A stretch of 64,000 bases of DNA, taken from contig NZ_CP158375.1 of the NCBI RefSeq assembly GCF_041021955.1, positions 62,001 to 126,000 of the forward strand, written 5' to 3'. Both the position numbers and the translations under genes were made by a program. The DNA is from Caulobacter sp. 73W (GTDB taxonomy: Bacteria > Pseudomonadota > Alphaproteobacteria > Caulobacterales > Caulobacteraceae). This document shows positions 24,646 through 33,964 of the stretch, one piece after another (position 1 is the stretch's first letter; each line of letters opens with the position of its first letter). The notes beneath the pieces were generated by a model. That model was not told where the DNA came from. It did no database searches and was given only the letters and a program-made list of their open reading frames with translations.

Positions 24646-24888
24646 ATGTCGACAATTGGGGCCGCCATAGAGGCGGCGGGCTCTGATCTGGCGGGGCGCC
24701 AGCAGGCCATTCGAGCGATGAAAGTGCTGGGCGCCCTGCCCGACCGCGTTCGCTGCGCCTTCGTGCTCATTCGCTTCGAGGGGCAAAGCTATCGGGATGT
24801 GGCCGCCCGCCTTGGCGTGCAGGTCAGCACGGTGGAGATGGATGTCGCTCTGGCGCTGCGCAGCCTGGCCATCGAAATGAGCCTGTAG
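24646..24888 (+). CDS. Sigma-70 region 4 domain protein, no region 2
   Basis: An 80-residue protein that reads as an ECF sigma region 4 (LGALPDRVRCAFVLIRFEGQSYRDVAARLGVQVSTVEMDVALALRSL): helix-turn-helix for the -35 element with the VSTVEM recognition helix. Region 2, needed for core RNA polymerase and -10 binding, is absent from the 230 bp upstream in any frame. It may be a remnant of an ECF gene or a free-standing DNA-binding modulator. It is followed by a DUF885 gene on the same strand 132 bp away. Confidence 0.6.
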   Translation: MSTIGAAIEAAGSDLAGRQQAIRAMKVLGALPDRVRCAFVLIRFEGQSYRDVAARLGVQVSTVEMDVALALRSLAIEMSL

Positions 24889-25020
24889 TCACGAGCAGCA
24901 CTAAGGTCTGAGTTCGTTCGGAGTTGAGCAAAGCTCGGCGGGTACCGCCTTTCCCGTACAGCAGAATCCCCGCTCAGTCCTGGTGGCTTGTCCCTGGTGG
25001 CGGGGAGGCGCGCTCACGGG

Positions 25021-26781
25021 ATGATCGGCATGGACAGACGTCAGGTTCTCATTGGCGCAGCCGCGGCCCTTGGCCTGCCGCACGTGGGTCTTGCGGCCGG
25101 CCCCGGATCGGGCGACGCCGCCCTGGCGCGCCTTTTGGACGAGCATGCGCGGGCGCTGCGCGACGAGGCTGGAACCGCGGACCGGTTGCGCGACTACTCG
25201 ATGGCCGCCCGCGCTGCGGCGGGCCGGGCGGCACGCTTGCGGCTGGCCCAACTGGACGCGATCCGTCGCCAGGACCTCAGCGCCGCATCGGCTATCGACC
25301 ACGATGTGGCTCGCTTCGTCCAACAGGCGCTCACCGATCAGTACGCAAGGTACGGGTCGTCGGACATCAACTTGCGGCCAAGCCCCTACGTCGTCAGCCA
25401 GATGAACGGCGCCTACTACTGGCTACCCGCCAGCTTGGCCCGAAGGCCCTTGTCGGCTGGCGATGGGCAAAGCCCCTATCTTGATGCCCTTGGCCAGTTG
25501 GCGCGGGCGCTGGACCAGGAGACCGCGCAGATCGGCCACGACGCGCAGCTTGGCGTCGTGCCGCCGCGCTTCATCCTGGCGAAGACCCTCAGACAGATCG
25601 CTCAACTTCGCGATACGCCCCTGGCGCAAAACCCGCTGACCGCCCCTGCTATCGCCGGCGCGCCGGCTGGCTTCGAAGCAAAGGTCACGCAGGCCTTCGA
25701 GCGCCAGGTGGCTCAAGCCCTAACCCGCCAGATTGAAGCGCTCGAGGCGATGCGCCCCAAGGCCGATGATCGTGCAGGCGTCTGGGCCCAGCCCGGCGGC
25801 GCGGCCTACTATGCAAGCGCGCTGTCTTCGAACACCACCACCTCGTACGACCCCGCCGAGCTTCACGCCCGGGGTCTGCAATGGGTTGAGGCGATCACCG
25901 CGCAGATCGACGTCGCTCTACGGGCTGAAGGTCTCAGGGAAGGTTCGATCGCCCAGCGCATGGCCGCCCTTGATCGAGACCCGCGCTTCGTCGTCGCCGA
26001 CAGCGACGCAGGTCGTGCGAGGATCCTCGACTATGCGCGAGGCTGCCTGCGCAAGGCCCAGGCCCTCACCCCGCGGGCCTTTCATCTGACGCCTGATGAT
26101 CCGGTGGAGGTCTCGCGCGTGCCGGTCGCCATTGAGAACGGCGCGCCCGGAGCCTCCTATTCGGGTAGTGACGATCCCGCCCGCAAGCCTTCGGTTACGA
26201 TCAACCTGCGCTCCACGGCCGAAAACGCGCTTTGGCGTCTGCCCACCCTGCTTCACCACGAAGGCGTGCCGGGCCACCACTTCCAGGCCAGCGTCCTTCG
26301 TCGGGCGGGATCGCTGTCGCCGTTTCGGCGCACGGTGAGATTTTCGGCCTGGACCGAAGGCTGGGCGCTCTACGCCGAGCAGCTGGCCGACGAGATCGGC
26401 GCCTATGAGGACAACCCGCCAGGTCGCATCGGCTATCTGCAGGGCCAACTCTTTCGGGCCTGCCGGGTGGTCGTCGACACCGGGCTGCACCACGCGCGCT
26501 GGACGCGCGAGCAGGCGATCGCCTGGATGGTGGAGCACGCTGGTGAACAGCCCGACGCCGCCGAGCGCGAGATCGACCGCTACTGCGTCTATCCAGGCCA
26601 GGCCTGCAGCTTCATGGTCGGCAAGGCGCAGATCGTCGCCTCGCGCGAGGCGGCCAGGAAGACGTTGGGCGCTCGCTTCGACCTTCGGGCCTTCAACGAC
26701 CTGGTCCTCGGCTCGGGTCCGCTGCCCATGGCCGTCCTTGACCGGCTCGTGGCCGACTGGGCCGCGACGCAACGGTCATGA
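25021..26781 (+). CDS. DUF885 family exported zinc-peptidase-like protein (copy 1)
   Basis: A 586-residue protein with a Tat/Sec-like signal (MDRRQVLIGAAAALGLPHVGLA) and the DUF885 domain. The metal-binding motif HHEGVPGHHFQ starts near residue 412, and downstream AWTEGWALYAEQLADEIGAYEDNP, FRACRVVVDTGLHHARWTREQAIAW and YPGQACSFMVGKAQI are all family signatures. DUF885 resembles thermolysin-fold metallopeptidases, probably dipeptide or amide hydrolases in the periplasm. ATG 25021 or 25030 are both possible starts; the frame opens earlier at TTG 24988. It is convergent with a TBDR. Confidence 0.87.
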   Translation: MIGMDRRQVLIGAAAALGLPHVGLAAGPGSGDAALARLLDEHARALRDEAGTADRLRDYSMAARAAAGRAARLRLAQLDAIRRQDLSAASAIDHDVARFVQQALTDQYARYGSSDINLRPSPYVVSQMNGAYYWLPASLARRPLSAGDGQSPYLDALGQLARALDQETAQIGHDAQLGVVPPRFILAKTLRQIAQLRDTPLAQNPLTAPAIAGAPAGFEAKVTQAFERQVAQALTRQIEALEAMRPKADDRAGVWAQPGGAAYYASALSSNTTTSYDPAELHARGLQWVEAITAQIDVALRAEGLREGSIAQRMAALDRDPRFVVADSDAGRARILDYARGCLRKAQALTPRAFHLTPDDPVEVSRVPVAIENGAPGASYSGSDDPARKPSVTINLRSTAENALWRLPTLLHHEGVPGHHFQASVLRRAGSLSPFRRTVRFSAWTEGWALYAEQLADEIGAYEDNPPGRIGYLQGQLFRACRVVVDTGLHHARWTREQAIAWMVEHAGEQPDAAEREIDRYCVYPGQACSFMVGKAQIVASREAARKTLGARFDLRAFNDLVLGSGPLPMAVLDRLVADWAATQRS

Positions 26782-26787
26782 TGCAAA

Positions 26788-26816
26788 AGGCCGGCGACGC
26801 AAAGCGCCGCCGGCCT
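26788..26816. terminator. Bidirectional terminator hairpin between convergent genes
   Basis: Arms AGGCCGGCG (26788-26796) and CGCCGGCCT (26808-26816) with an 11-nt loop, followed by CCTGTTT on the plus strand and by CCTTTTGC on the minus strand. It sits between the convergent DUF885 gene and the TBDR, so it can end both transcripts. Confidence 0.75.
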
Positions 26817-26863
26817 CCTGTTTGTGGCCCCGCCCCAAGCGAGGCGTGGCCACGGGTGGATGA

Positions 26864-29854
26864 TCAGAACTTGCGACGAAGGCCGATGTAATAGGAGCGG
26901 CCCATCACATCGTAGTTCTGCGGGTCATAGTTGCCTTCGGTGTCGCCGACTTGCGGCGGCGCCTTGTCGAACAGGTTGTTGACGCCAAAGCGCATGTCGA
27001 CGTCGTAGGGCAGGTCCACCGTCGCGTTCAGGTCGAACGCGTCATAGGACTTAACCCCGCGCGAGGTGCTGGCCGGCGTGACGATCTTGGCCGAGTTGAT
27101 CATCTCGTCGATATGGCGCCAGCGCAGGCCAAGGCTGGCCGGCCCCCAGCGATAGCCGACGCTGGTCACCGACTTCCACTTGGGGTGGGCCGTACCGGCG
27201 CTGGCCTCGACCGCCTGGCCGTGGCTGCCCGCATAGTCGTAGGTCGGGGCGGTCGGTAGCTGCTGGATCTTGAAGCTGTCGAGGTAGCCGAGCGCCACGT
27301 TGATCGACAGGACGCCAAAGTCGCCAAGGCCGGCGTCCTGGAAATCGACGCTCCAGTCGACCTGCAGGTCGACGCCGGTCGTCTGGAACTGCCCCAGGTT
27401 CAGCAGCGGCTGCACCGGGTTCAGCGGCACGCCGCTGGCGGTGTTACGGGTGACCAGCGAGCAGTAGTAGTTGTTCGGGTCGAAGCTTGGATTGTTGCCG
27501 CCCGAGTTGAAGCAGTACTGGAAGGCGTTGGCGATCGAGAGGCTGCCGACGGCGTCCTTGACCTTGATGTTGTACCAGTCGACCGAGGCCGTCAGGCGGC
27601 TCAGCCACGGGCTCTCGAACGGCGAGCGCAGCACCGCGCCGAGGGAATAGGTGTCGGCGGTTTCTTCCTGCAGGTCGGGGTTGCCGCCGGTCAGGGCGAA
27701 CACCTGGGCGGTGCCCAGCTGGTAGCTGTCAATGATGCTGGTGGGCACGCCTTGCTGGAGGCAAAGCGCCCTCACCCGCGCACCGTCGGCGCCCAGGCGA
27801 TAGGACGAGCGCACGTCGCAAGGATCGCCGTTGACCGTGGTCGCGGTCGCCGTGCCGATGGCTACCGAGCCGGTGGAGACCGGCGCGAAGAGCTCTCCGA
27901 CGCTGGGGGCCCGGATGGCGCGATTGTAGCCGCCGCGCAGGCGAACCGCGTCGATCACCTTCCAGTCGAAGTCGGCCTTGTAGGTATGGACGGCGCCCAC
28001 CGAGCTGTAGTCGGAGAAACGGTAGCCCAGGTTGGTGTTGAACTCGGCGATGAAGGGCAGATCCTTCAGGATCGGCACCAGCACTTCGCCGTAGGCTTCG
28101 TAGGTGTCCACCGAGCCGCCGGCGTCGCGCAGGACGCTGTAGCCCAGCACGTCGCTGACCCCGCCCGGCATGTTGAGCTGGCTGTCGGGGGTGAAGGTGT
28201 ACTCGTTGGCGCGGTAGTCGGCGCCCACGGCGAAGCGGACCTCGCCAGCCGGCAGGTTGAACGCCCCGCCCTGCAGGTTCACTTCCACCATCTGCTGTTC
28301 CAGACTGTTCTGGTTCAGGGTGCGGCGGGAGATGTAGTTGATGCACTCCTGCGAGGGCGTCAGGTTGCCGAAGGGGTTGAAGCCGCCGGCGCACAATTCC
28401 GTCCCGCCCGTGGGGCTGTAGAGCAGCCTGGCCACCGCGCTGGCGCTGGCGCCGCCGGTCTGCTCGTTGTCGAACTTGGCCTTGCTGTAGGACGCATAGG
28501 CGTTCCAGCTCCAGTCCTTGTAGCCCACCTCCCCATCGATGCCGTTGATCAGCTGGAAGACGTCGTAGCTGTACTTCTGTACGCGCGGCCCAAGGATGCT
28601 GAAGGCCTTGTAGAAGGTGAAATCAGCGCCGGGCGTCGGGCGCGAGGCCAGGATCGAGCGGAAGTCCGACGAGATGTACGGGTTGGAGACCGGGATCGTC
28701 AGTCCGTAGACGTTGGAGGCCAGGGTCGGGTTGGTCACGCCCACCGAGACATAGTCGGTGAAGGTGAATTGCGAGAAGACCCGCAGGTTGTCGGCCAGCT
28801 CATAGTCGACCTTGCCGAACACCGAGTAGCGGTCGAGGTCGGACTGCAACGAGCCGCCATTATAGCCAAAATTGATCTGCTGGCTGGTGCCGGCGGCGTT
28901 GGAGTTGACGATGTACGCTTCGTCTGTTTGCGGGTCGCGGAAGTTGCGGACCGGCACGCCGGAAGTTGAGAACAGGGTCTGGTCAGTGTTGAAGCCGATC
29001 TGGCCGGTGTAGCGGCCGGCGGCGTTGCCGGTCAGCGCGGGCGTGCCGTAGCGGCCCACAAACACCGCATTGACCGAGGCCAGCGTCGGCAGGTTGGCGC
29101 CGAACAGCACATTGCCCTGCGGAATGGTCGCCAGGCCGGGCGCCGAGGTGCGGAAGATGTAGTAGTCGCGCGACGCCTGCAGGGCGCGGTCGCGGTTGGT
29201 GTAATCGAATGACAGGACCGCGCTGCCCTTGTCGTCGGCGAAGCTTGAGCCCCCGGTGATCGAGATCTTGAAGGACTCCCCGTCCCCCTTCTCCGACGTG
29301 CCGTACTGGCTGTCGATCATCAGGCCGTCGAAGTTGCGGCGCAGGCGAAAGTTGACCACGCCGGCGGTGGCGTCAGAGCCATAGGCCGTCGACGCGCCCC
29401 CCGTGATCACCTCGACGTTCTCGATCAGGGCTTCGGGAATGATGTTCAGGTCGACCGAGCCGTCCGGGTTGGAGGGCTGCAGGCGGCGGCCGTCCAGCAG
29501 GATCAAGGTGCGCTTGGCGCCCAGACCCCGAAGGCTGGCGTAGGACTGGCCGCCGTTGAGGCCCGTGCTGGTCGAGCCGGTGTTGCCCTGCCCAAAGCTG
29601 CCCGAGAACTGGGGCATCTGCGACAGTGCCTTCTCCACCGTGACCTGGCCGGTGGCTTCAATGGCCGCCTGGCCGACCGAGACGATCGGGCTGTTGGCCA
29701 CATAGTCCTGACGGGCGATACGCGAGCCCGTGACGATCACTTCTTCGACCGCAGCCGGCTCCCCAGCCGACTGAGCCTGGGCGGCGCCCGCCATAAGCGC
29801 GCCATAGGCGCTGGCGCCGAACATCAACCACTTGAACGCTTGTGACTGCTTCAT
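26864..29854 (-). CDS. TonB-dependent receptor, large oligomer/peptide class
   Basis: A 996-residue TBDR: signal peptide about 1-27 (ending AQAQ), VEEVIVTGSRIARQDYV TonB-box region, plug with LILLDGRRLQPSNPDGSVDLN and VEVITGGASTAYGSDATAGVVNF, and barrel ending YYIGLRRKF. The plug and barrel strands follow the type found in Caulobacter and sphingomonads beside peptidases. Upstream on the same strand lie a DUF885 gene and a LysR gene; it may be the uptake component of that unit. The substrate is not readable. A GAGGGGA ribosome site precedes the ATG. Confidence 0.92.
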   Translation of the reverse strand: MKQSQAFKWLMFGASAYGALMAGAAQAQSAGEPAAVEEVIVTGSRIARQDYVANSPIVSVGQAAIEATGQVTVEKALSQMPQFSGSFGQGNTGSTSTGLNGGQSYASLRGLGAKRTLILLDGRRLQPSNPDGSVDLNIIPEALIENVEVITGGASTAYGSDATAGVVNFRLRRNFDGLMIDSQYGTSEKGDGESFKISITGGSSFADDKGSAVLSFDYTNRDRALQASRDYYIFRTSAPGLATIPQGNVLFGANLPTLASVNAVFVGRYGTPALTGNAAGRYTGQIGFNTDQTLFSTSGVPVRNFRDPQTDEAYIVNSNAAGTSQQINFGYNGGSLQSDLDRYSVFGKVDYELADNLRVFSQFTFTDYVSVGVTNPTLASNVYGLTIPVSNPYISSDFRSILASRPTPGADFTFYKAFSILGPRVQKYSYDVFQLINGIDGEVGYKDWSWNAYASYSKAKFDNEQTGGASASAVARLLYSPTGGTELCAGGFNPFGNLTPSQECINYISRRTLNQNSLEQQMVEVNLQGGAFNLPAGEVRFAVGADYRANEYTFTPDSQLNMPGGVSDVLGYSVLRDAGGSVDTYEAYGEVLVPILKDLPFIAEFNTNLGYRFSDYSSVGAVHTYKADFDWKVIDAVRLRGGYNRAIRAPSVGELFAPVSTGSVAIGTATATTVNGDPCDVRSSYRLGADGARVRALCLQQGVPTSIIDSYQLGTAQVFALTGGNPDLQEETADTYSLGAVLRSPFESPWLSRLTASVDWYNIKVKDAVGSLSIANAFQYCFNSGGNNPSFDPNNYYCSLVTRNTASGVPLNPVQPLLNLGQFQTTGVDLQVDWSVDFQDAGLGDFGVLSINVALGYLDSFKIQQLPTAPTYDYAGSHGQAVEASAGTAHPKWKSVTSVGYRWGPASLGLRWRHIDEMINSAKIVTPASTSRGVKSYDAFDLNATVDLPYDVDMRFGVNNLFDKAPPQVGDTEGNYDPQNYDVMGRSYYIGLRRKF

Positions 29855-30076
29855 GCGTTGTTCCCCTCATTGGGGCGCGCCCTCCGCGCGTCCCAACAAG
29901 CACGACGCAGCATTTGAGCTGGACCACACCGGCGTTATCCACAGCGTGTCATCGAAATGTCGGGTGAACGCCCGCCGCCAAAATTTGCGGCGTCGGCATG
30001 CTGCGGCGCATCATTTGTAGGCGCTGGATGGCGAGCTCCGCAGCTTCTGCAAGCAAGGCCTTGCTCCATAAGGAAT

Positions 30077-30107
30077 GGGCGCGGCCGGAACCTGTCCGAC
30101 CGCGCCC
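30077..30107 (-). terminator. Hairpin after DUF885 copy 2
   Basis: Arms GGGCGCGG (30077-30084) and CCGCGCCC (30100-30107) with a 15-nt loop, about 33 bp past the DUF885 stop on the minus strand. The trailing sequence is ATTCCTTAT, a weak U-tract. It would separate the DUF885 transcript from the downstream TBDR, so the TBDR may have its own promoter in the 285-bp gap. Confidence 0.5.
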
Positions 30108-30139
30108 TTCGCCAGGCTCTAAAGCTCAATCTGCGGTCG

Positions 30140-31948
30140 TTAGACAGCCATGGCCGCCCGCACGCGGCGATCCAGAACGGTCAGCGGAATATTGCCGCCG
30201 TCGATCATGGCGGCGTGGAACTTCTTCAGATCAAAGCCTGGCTTTGCCTGCAACTCGTCGCGCAGGCGCGACATGAAGGTCTCGCCGATCTTGTACGAGC
30301 AGGCTTGGCCGGGAGCCACGCAGTAGCGCTCGACCTCGGCTTCGTTGCCGTCGCCCAGGTTGTTGCGGAAGTAGGCGATGGCCTGCTCGCGGCTCCAATC
30401 TTTGTGGTGGAGGCCGGTGTCGACCACCAGGCGGCAGGCGCGGAAGAGGAAGCTCTCAAGGTAGCCGATGCGGCCGAACGGGTCGTTCTCATAGACCCCC
30501 AGCTCGTCGCCGATCCGCTCCGAATAGAGGCCCCACCCTTCCCCATAAGCGGAGAAGCCGCCGCCGATCCGGCGGTAGAGCGGAAGCGCGCCTTGTTCCT
30601 GGTTCAAGGCGCCCTGGAAGAGGTGGCCGGGCGCGGCCTCGTGGTAGGTCAGGGTCTTCAGCGTCCAGCGCGGCCACTCGGCGGTGTCGCGCAGGTTGAT
30701 GTAGTAGGTCCCCGGACGCGTCCCATCCAGCGATCCGCCCTGGGCGTACCCGCCCGGCGCGCCGGCCTGGATCGAGACCGGCACGCGGCGCACCACGAAA
30801 TCGGTCTTGGGAATGCGCGGAAAGACTTCGGGCATGCGGGCGCGAATGGCGGCCATCTCGGCGTTCACATAGGCCAGCAGCTCCTCGCGGCCCTTGTCGT
30901 CATTGCTGAACCGGAACCTCAACTCTTCGCGCAGGCCCGCCAGGCGCTCGGCCACCGTGCCCTTGGTGTAACCTTCCTTGCGCAAGAGCACATCGATCTT
31001 GGACGACAGGTCGGCGACCTGGTCGAGGCCGATCTGGTGAATCTCGGCGGGGCTGTACTCGGTCGTCGTAAAGTTCTTCAGGTTCCAGGCGTAGTAGGCC
31101 TGGCCGTCCGGCAGGCGATGGACGCCGGCCTGATGGGTGGTCTTGGCGCGCAAGCGCTTGATCTCGGCGATCTGGCGGTCGAGCGCTTCGCGCACCGGCC
31201 CGTCGAAGATCGCCGCGGCCTTGGCGCTTTCATCCTTCAGCCCCTTCTCGGCCGAGCGACGCTGGAGGGACTTGATCATCGGCTGTTCGGCGCCCGGACG
31301 GTCGCGCAGCGCCGTGAGCTGACCGATGGTCTGGTCGAGGATGAAGTCGGGCGCGATCACGCCCATGGCGGCGTTGGCGCGCGTGCGTTCGGTGTCCTGG
31401 TCGAGCGCGGTCACAAACGCCTGGGTGCGGGCGATGAACGCCTCGACGTCGGCGGCGTCGTTGATCGGATGACGGCTGTCCAGGAAGTCGGGAACGATGG
31501 CGTAGGCCCCGCCAAGCTGCGAGACCCCGTAAGGCGTCTGGCGCCAGCCATCCGGCGTGTGCCAGGCGAACTTGCGATAGCCGTCGGAGATGGTGCGCTG
31601 GAAGAGCGCGATGTCGTAGGACAGGCGCGCCTCGGCGTTCAATTTGTCCGGATTGATCGTCTTCAACTCGGCCAGCCGCTTGGCCGCGCGGTCCCGGTCG
31701 GCCGCGAAGCCCGCCGAGGAGCGATCATCGAGCTTGCTGCGCTGGCCGGCGCGCTTGCCCACGTCCAGGCCAAGGCTGGTGACGCCCTCGTGCGAGCGAT
31801 CCAGGTTGTCTTCGAGCTGGCGCGTGAGCAGCGCGTCCAGACGCGCGGACTCATCGGCCTGGCGCGCCTGCGCGCTGGTCGACAGGCCCAGCGACGGCAG
31901 GGCCGCGAGGCCTGCGGTTGCGCCCAGTAGTTGGCGACGATCGATCAT
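30140..31948 (-). CDS. DUF885 family exported zinc-peptidase-like protein (copy 2)
   Basis: A 602-residue DUF885 protein with a twin-arginine-like signal (MIDRRQLLGATAGLAALPSLG). Metal motif HEAAPGHLFQ, then YGEGWGLYSERIGDELGVYENDPFGRIGYLESFLFRACRLVVDTGLHHKDWSREQAIAYF and PGQACSYKIGE. All catalytic-looking residues are kept. It is a distant paralogue of the 25.0-kb and 36.2-kb copies. The start at 31948 is preferred because the Tat motif begins there; the frame opens further up at 32005. The LysR gene lies 70 bp upstream on the same strand and may regulate it. Confidence 0.88.
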   Translation of the reverse strand: MIDRRQLLGATAGLAALPSLGLSTSAQARQADESARLDALLTRQLEDNLDRSHEGVTSLGLDVGKRAGQRSKLDDRSSAGFAADRDRAAKRLAELKTINPDKLNAEARLSYDIALFQRTISDGYRKFAWHTPDGWRQTPYGVSQLGGAYAIVPDFLDSRHPINDAADVEAFIARTQAFVTALDQDTERTRANAAMGVIAPDFILDQTIGQLTALRDRPGAEQPMIKSLQRRSAEKGLKDESAKAAAIFDGPVREALDRQIAEIKRLRAKTTHQAGVHRLPDGQAYYAWNLKNFTTTEYSPAEIHQIGLDQVADLSSKIDVLLRKEGYTKGTVAERLAGLREELRFRFSNDDKGREELLAYVNAEMAAIRARMPEVFPRIPKTDFVVRRVPVSIQAGAPGGYAQGGSLDGTRPGTYYINLRDTAEWPRWTLKTLTYHEAAPGHLFQGALNQEQGALPLYRRIGGGFSAYGEGWGLYSERIGDELGVYENDPFGRIGYLESFLFRACRLVVDTGLHHKDWSREQAIAYFRNNLGDGNEAEVERYCVAPGQACSYKIGETFMSRLRDELQAKPGFDLKKFHAAMIDGGNIPLTVLDRRVRAAMAV

Positions 31949-32018
31949 GGCGGTCTCCCCAGATTCAGTTTTCGGCATAAGGACGTATGGCTGGCGAGGC
32001 GGCAACCCCGCCTTGGTC

Positions 32019-33020
32019 TCAAACGGCGACCCGCACCTTGTTCATGTGCGCCAGGGCGGCGATCTCCGAGGCTATGATCTCCTCGAGAACGGCTACGAGA
32101 CCCAGCACCACGGGTGCGCCGGCCTGTTCGGCGCTGACGACCGCCGACAGATCGGCAAGGCCCACCCAATCGGTGGACACCTCGACCACCTTGCCCTCGG
32201 CCAGCGCCTTGCGCGCCTTGACGCCCAGGGTCATGGCGATGGCGTCGCTGGCCTGGCAGATGCTCTGCAAAATGCCGTCGTCATTGGAGACATAGGCGGT
32301 CAGGTTCTGCTGCTCGGCAGGCGAGATCGCCGCCGGAAGGTGGCGGCGCAGCAAGTGCTCGGCGCGCGGATGGGCCAGCGGCCAGCGCAGCATCGAGCGA
32401 AGCGAATGGGGACCAGGCTCGCTGAGGATCGGATGGCCTGGCCGCACGACGAACGCCCCGACAAGGTCCTTACCGACCTTGATCTCTTTGAGCCCATCCT
32501 GGAGCGGCGCCAGGGAGGCGCTGGCGATCACCACGTCAAGTTCGTGGTCCTCCAGGCGCTGGTAGAGGATCTCTGCGCTTTCGGAGATCAGTTCGAGCGC
32601 CAGGCCTGGATGGTCGCGAAGGACGCGCTCGACCAGAAGCGGCCCCAGCCAAGCGCGCGCCGCGCTGCCCAGTCCGACCCGTAGGCGACCGGTGTCACCG
32701 ATGGCCAGCCGACGAAGTTCGGAGACCAGGGCGGAGGTGCTGGTGAGCACCTTGCTGGCGTGACGGGCCAGATAGCGTGCATAGGCGGTGGGCTTGGCCG
32801 CGCCCGCGGCGCGATCAAACAGGATGACGCCGATCTCGTCCTCGAGCCGCGCGATGCTGCGGCTGAGCGTGGGCTGCGAGACACCCAAAATCTCGGCCGC
32901 CCGGCCGAAGCTGCCCGCTCGGCAGATCTCGATGACCTGCCGCATCTGACGCGTGTCCAAACTCGAACGCCCCTTGATCCCCGTCAAACTGCATAGGCAC
33001 GATTCAAACAGGCGTCTCAT
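32019..33020 (-). CDS. LysR family transcriptional regulator
   Basis: A 333-residue LysR regulator. N-terminal helix-turn-helix about residues 23-82 (LDTRQMRQVIEICRAGSFGRAAEILGVSQPTLSRSIARLEDEIGVILFDR), linker helix, and a periplasmic-binding-like effector domain (GRLRVGLGSAARAWLGPLLVERVLRDHPGLALEL onward). It is the first gene of a minus-strand run LysR, DUF885, TBDR, so it probably responds to a breakdown product of their substrate. Unusually, LysR is co-directional rather than divergent. The start of 33020 is the first methionine; a later start near residue 20 is possible. Confidence 0.88.
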   Translation of the reverse strand: MRRLFESCLCSLTGIKGRSSLDTRQMRQVIEICRAGSFGRAAEILGVSQPTLSRSIARLEDEIGVILFDRAAGAAKPTAYARYLARHASKVLTSTSALVSELRRLAIGDTGRLRVGLGSAARAWLGPLLVERVLRDHPGLALELISESAEILYQRLEDHELDVVIASASLAPLQDGLKEIKVGKDLVGAFVVRPGHPILSEPGPHSLRSMLRWPLAHPRAEHLLRRHLPAAISPAEQQNLTAYVSNDDGILQSICQASDAIAMTLGVKARKALAEGKVVEVSTDWVGLADLSAVVSAEQAGAPVVLGLVAVLEEIIASEIAALAHMNKVRVAV

Positions 33021-33112
33021 TCAATTTATGCGATAGGCGCCCAATTCTTTGCATTGGCGTATGGCGCAGCTTCACGGCGGTATGGGGCCCGACACGACTG
33101 AATCGCAGCGGG

Positions 33113-33355
33113 GTGATGATGGGTGCGTCGCTATCTGGTTTCACAAACTGTGGTTGTGCGCAGAAGGAAGACCTCGTCGAAGGTCTCCGCAGCGCCGTGG
33201 CGATCTTGCGCGCCATCGATGAAGGCGAGCTGCTTTCGGTTCTGCCGGCGCCGCCCGAGGCGCGCAGCCGCCATCAGACGGCGGTGACCTTGCTGTCCTT
33301 GCAGGAAAAATTGCTCGGCGAGCTGATCACCAGGGCCCGCTGCGCGACGCACTGA
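33113..33355 (+). CDS. Small hypothetical protein
   Basis: An 80-residue frame (EDLVEGLRSAVAILRAIDEGELLSVLPAPPEARSRHQTAVTLLSLQEKLLGELI) with two predicted helices. It starts at GTG/ATG/ATG in a row (33113-33121), so the first codon is uncertain. No family is recognised; codon use fits a real gene, and it is divergent from LysR. Confidence 0.45.
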   Translation: MMMGASLSGFTNCGCAQKEDLVEGLRSAVAILRAIDEGELLSVLPAPPEARSRHQTAVTLLSLQEKLLGELITRARCATH

Positions 33356-33373
33356 CCAGAAGCGTCCGCCGCC

Positions 33374-33964
33374 CTACCCGGCCGCCATCCGGTTGAAGGC
33401 GGCCAGACGCGCGCCCCAATCGCCGACCAGGATTTCGGTAACGCCGCCAGGCGCAGCGGCTAATCGGCCATGACGCGCAAGGTCCAGATCCAACACCAGA
33501 CAGACGGCCGCGCACACCACCTCTGGATGGGTGACCGCGACGATCGAGCGGCCTTCGTGCTCTGTGCTCATGCGGCCCAGGAAGCGACCGACGCGCTGTG
33601 CGACGCCGGACAGCCCCTCGCCTTGCGGCTGGCCGCCCATCAGAAGATCGAACGCCGGATCATCGCCGGCCAGGAACGGCGCGATCGGCTCGCCCGTGCG
33701 CTCGCCAAGATCGATGGCCTGAAGCTCATCGTCCAGCCTGATCGTCTGCCCCGCCGCCTTGGCGATGGGCCACGCCGTCAGCCGGGCCGGGCGCAGCGGG
33801 CTGCAATAGACGCCGGCCAGTCGCCGCCCGGCCAAGGCCGCGGCGATCGCGTCGGCCTGCTTTTGGCCGTCGGCGCTCAGGTCCAGATCGTGCACCCGGC
33901 CGCCCGGCATGGCGGGGCCAAGTCCGCAGGAGGCGTGGGTGACGAAAAGGACCTCGACGGTCAT
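33374..33964 (-). CDS. Histidine phosphatase superfamily protein with altered RHG motif
   Basis: A 196-residue phosphoglycerate-mutase-fold protein (LSADGQKQADAIAAALAG, VYCSPLRPARLTAWPIA, LQAIDLGERTGEPI, IVAVTHPEVVCAA). The first catalytic motif normally reads RHG, but here it is VTHAS (Thr9-His10-Ala11): the phosphohistidine is kept but the Arg that binds phosphate is missing. The second His (THPEV) is present. It may therefore be weakly active or binding-only. ATG overlaps the acylase stop (ATGA), so the two are co-translated. Confidence 0.8.
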   Translation of the reverse strand: MTVEVLFVTHASCGLGPAMPGGRVHDLDLSADGQKQADAIAAALAGRRLAGVYCSPLRPARLTAWPIAKAAGQTIRLDDELQAIDLGERTGEPIAPFLAGDDPAFDLLMGGQPQGEGLSGVAQRVGRFLGRMSTEHEGRSIVAVTHPEVVCAAVCLVLDLDLARHGRLAAAPGGVTEILVGDWGARLAAFNRMAAG

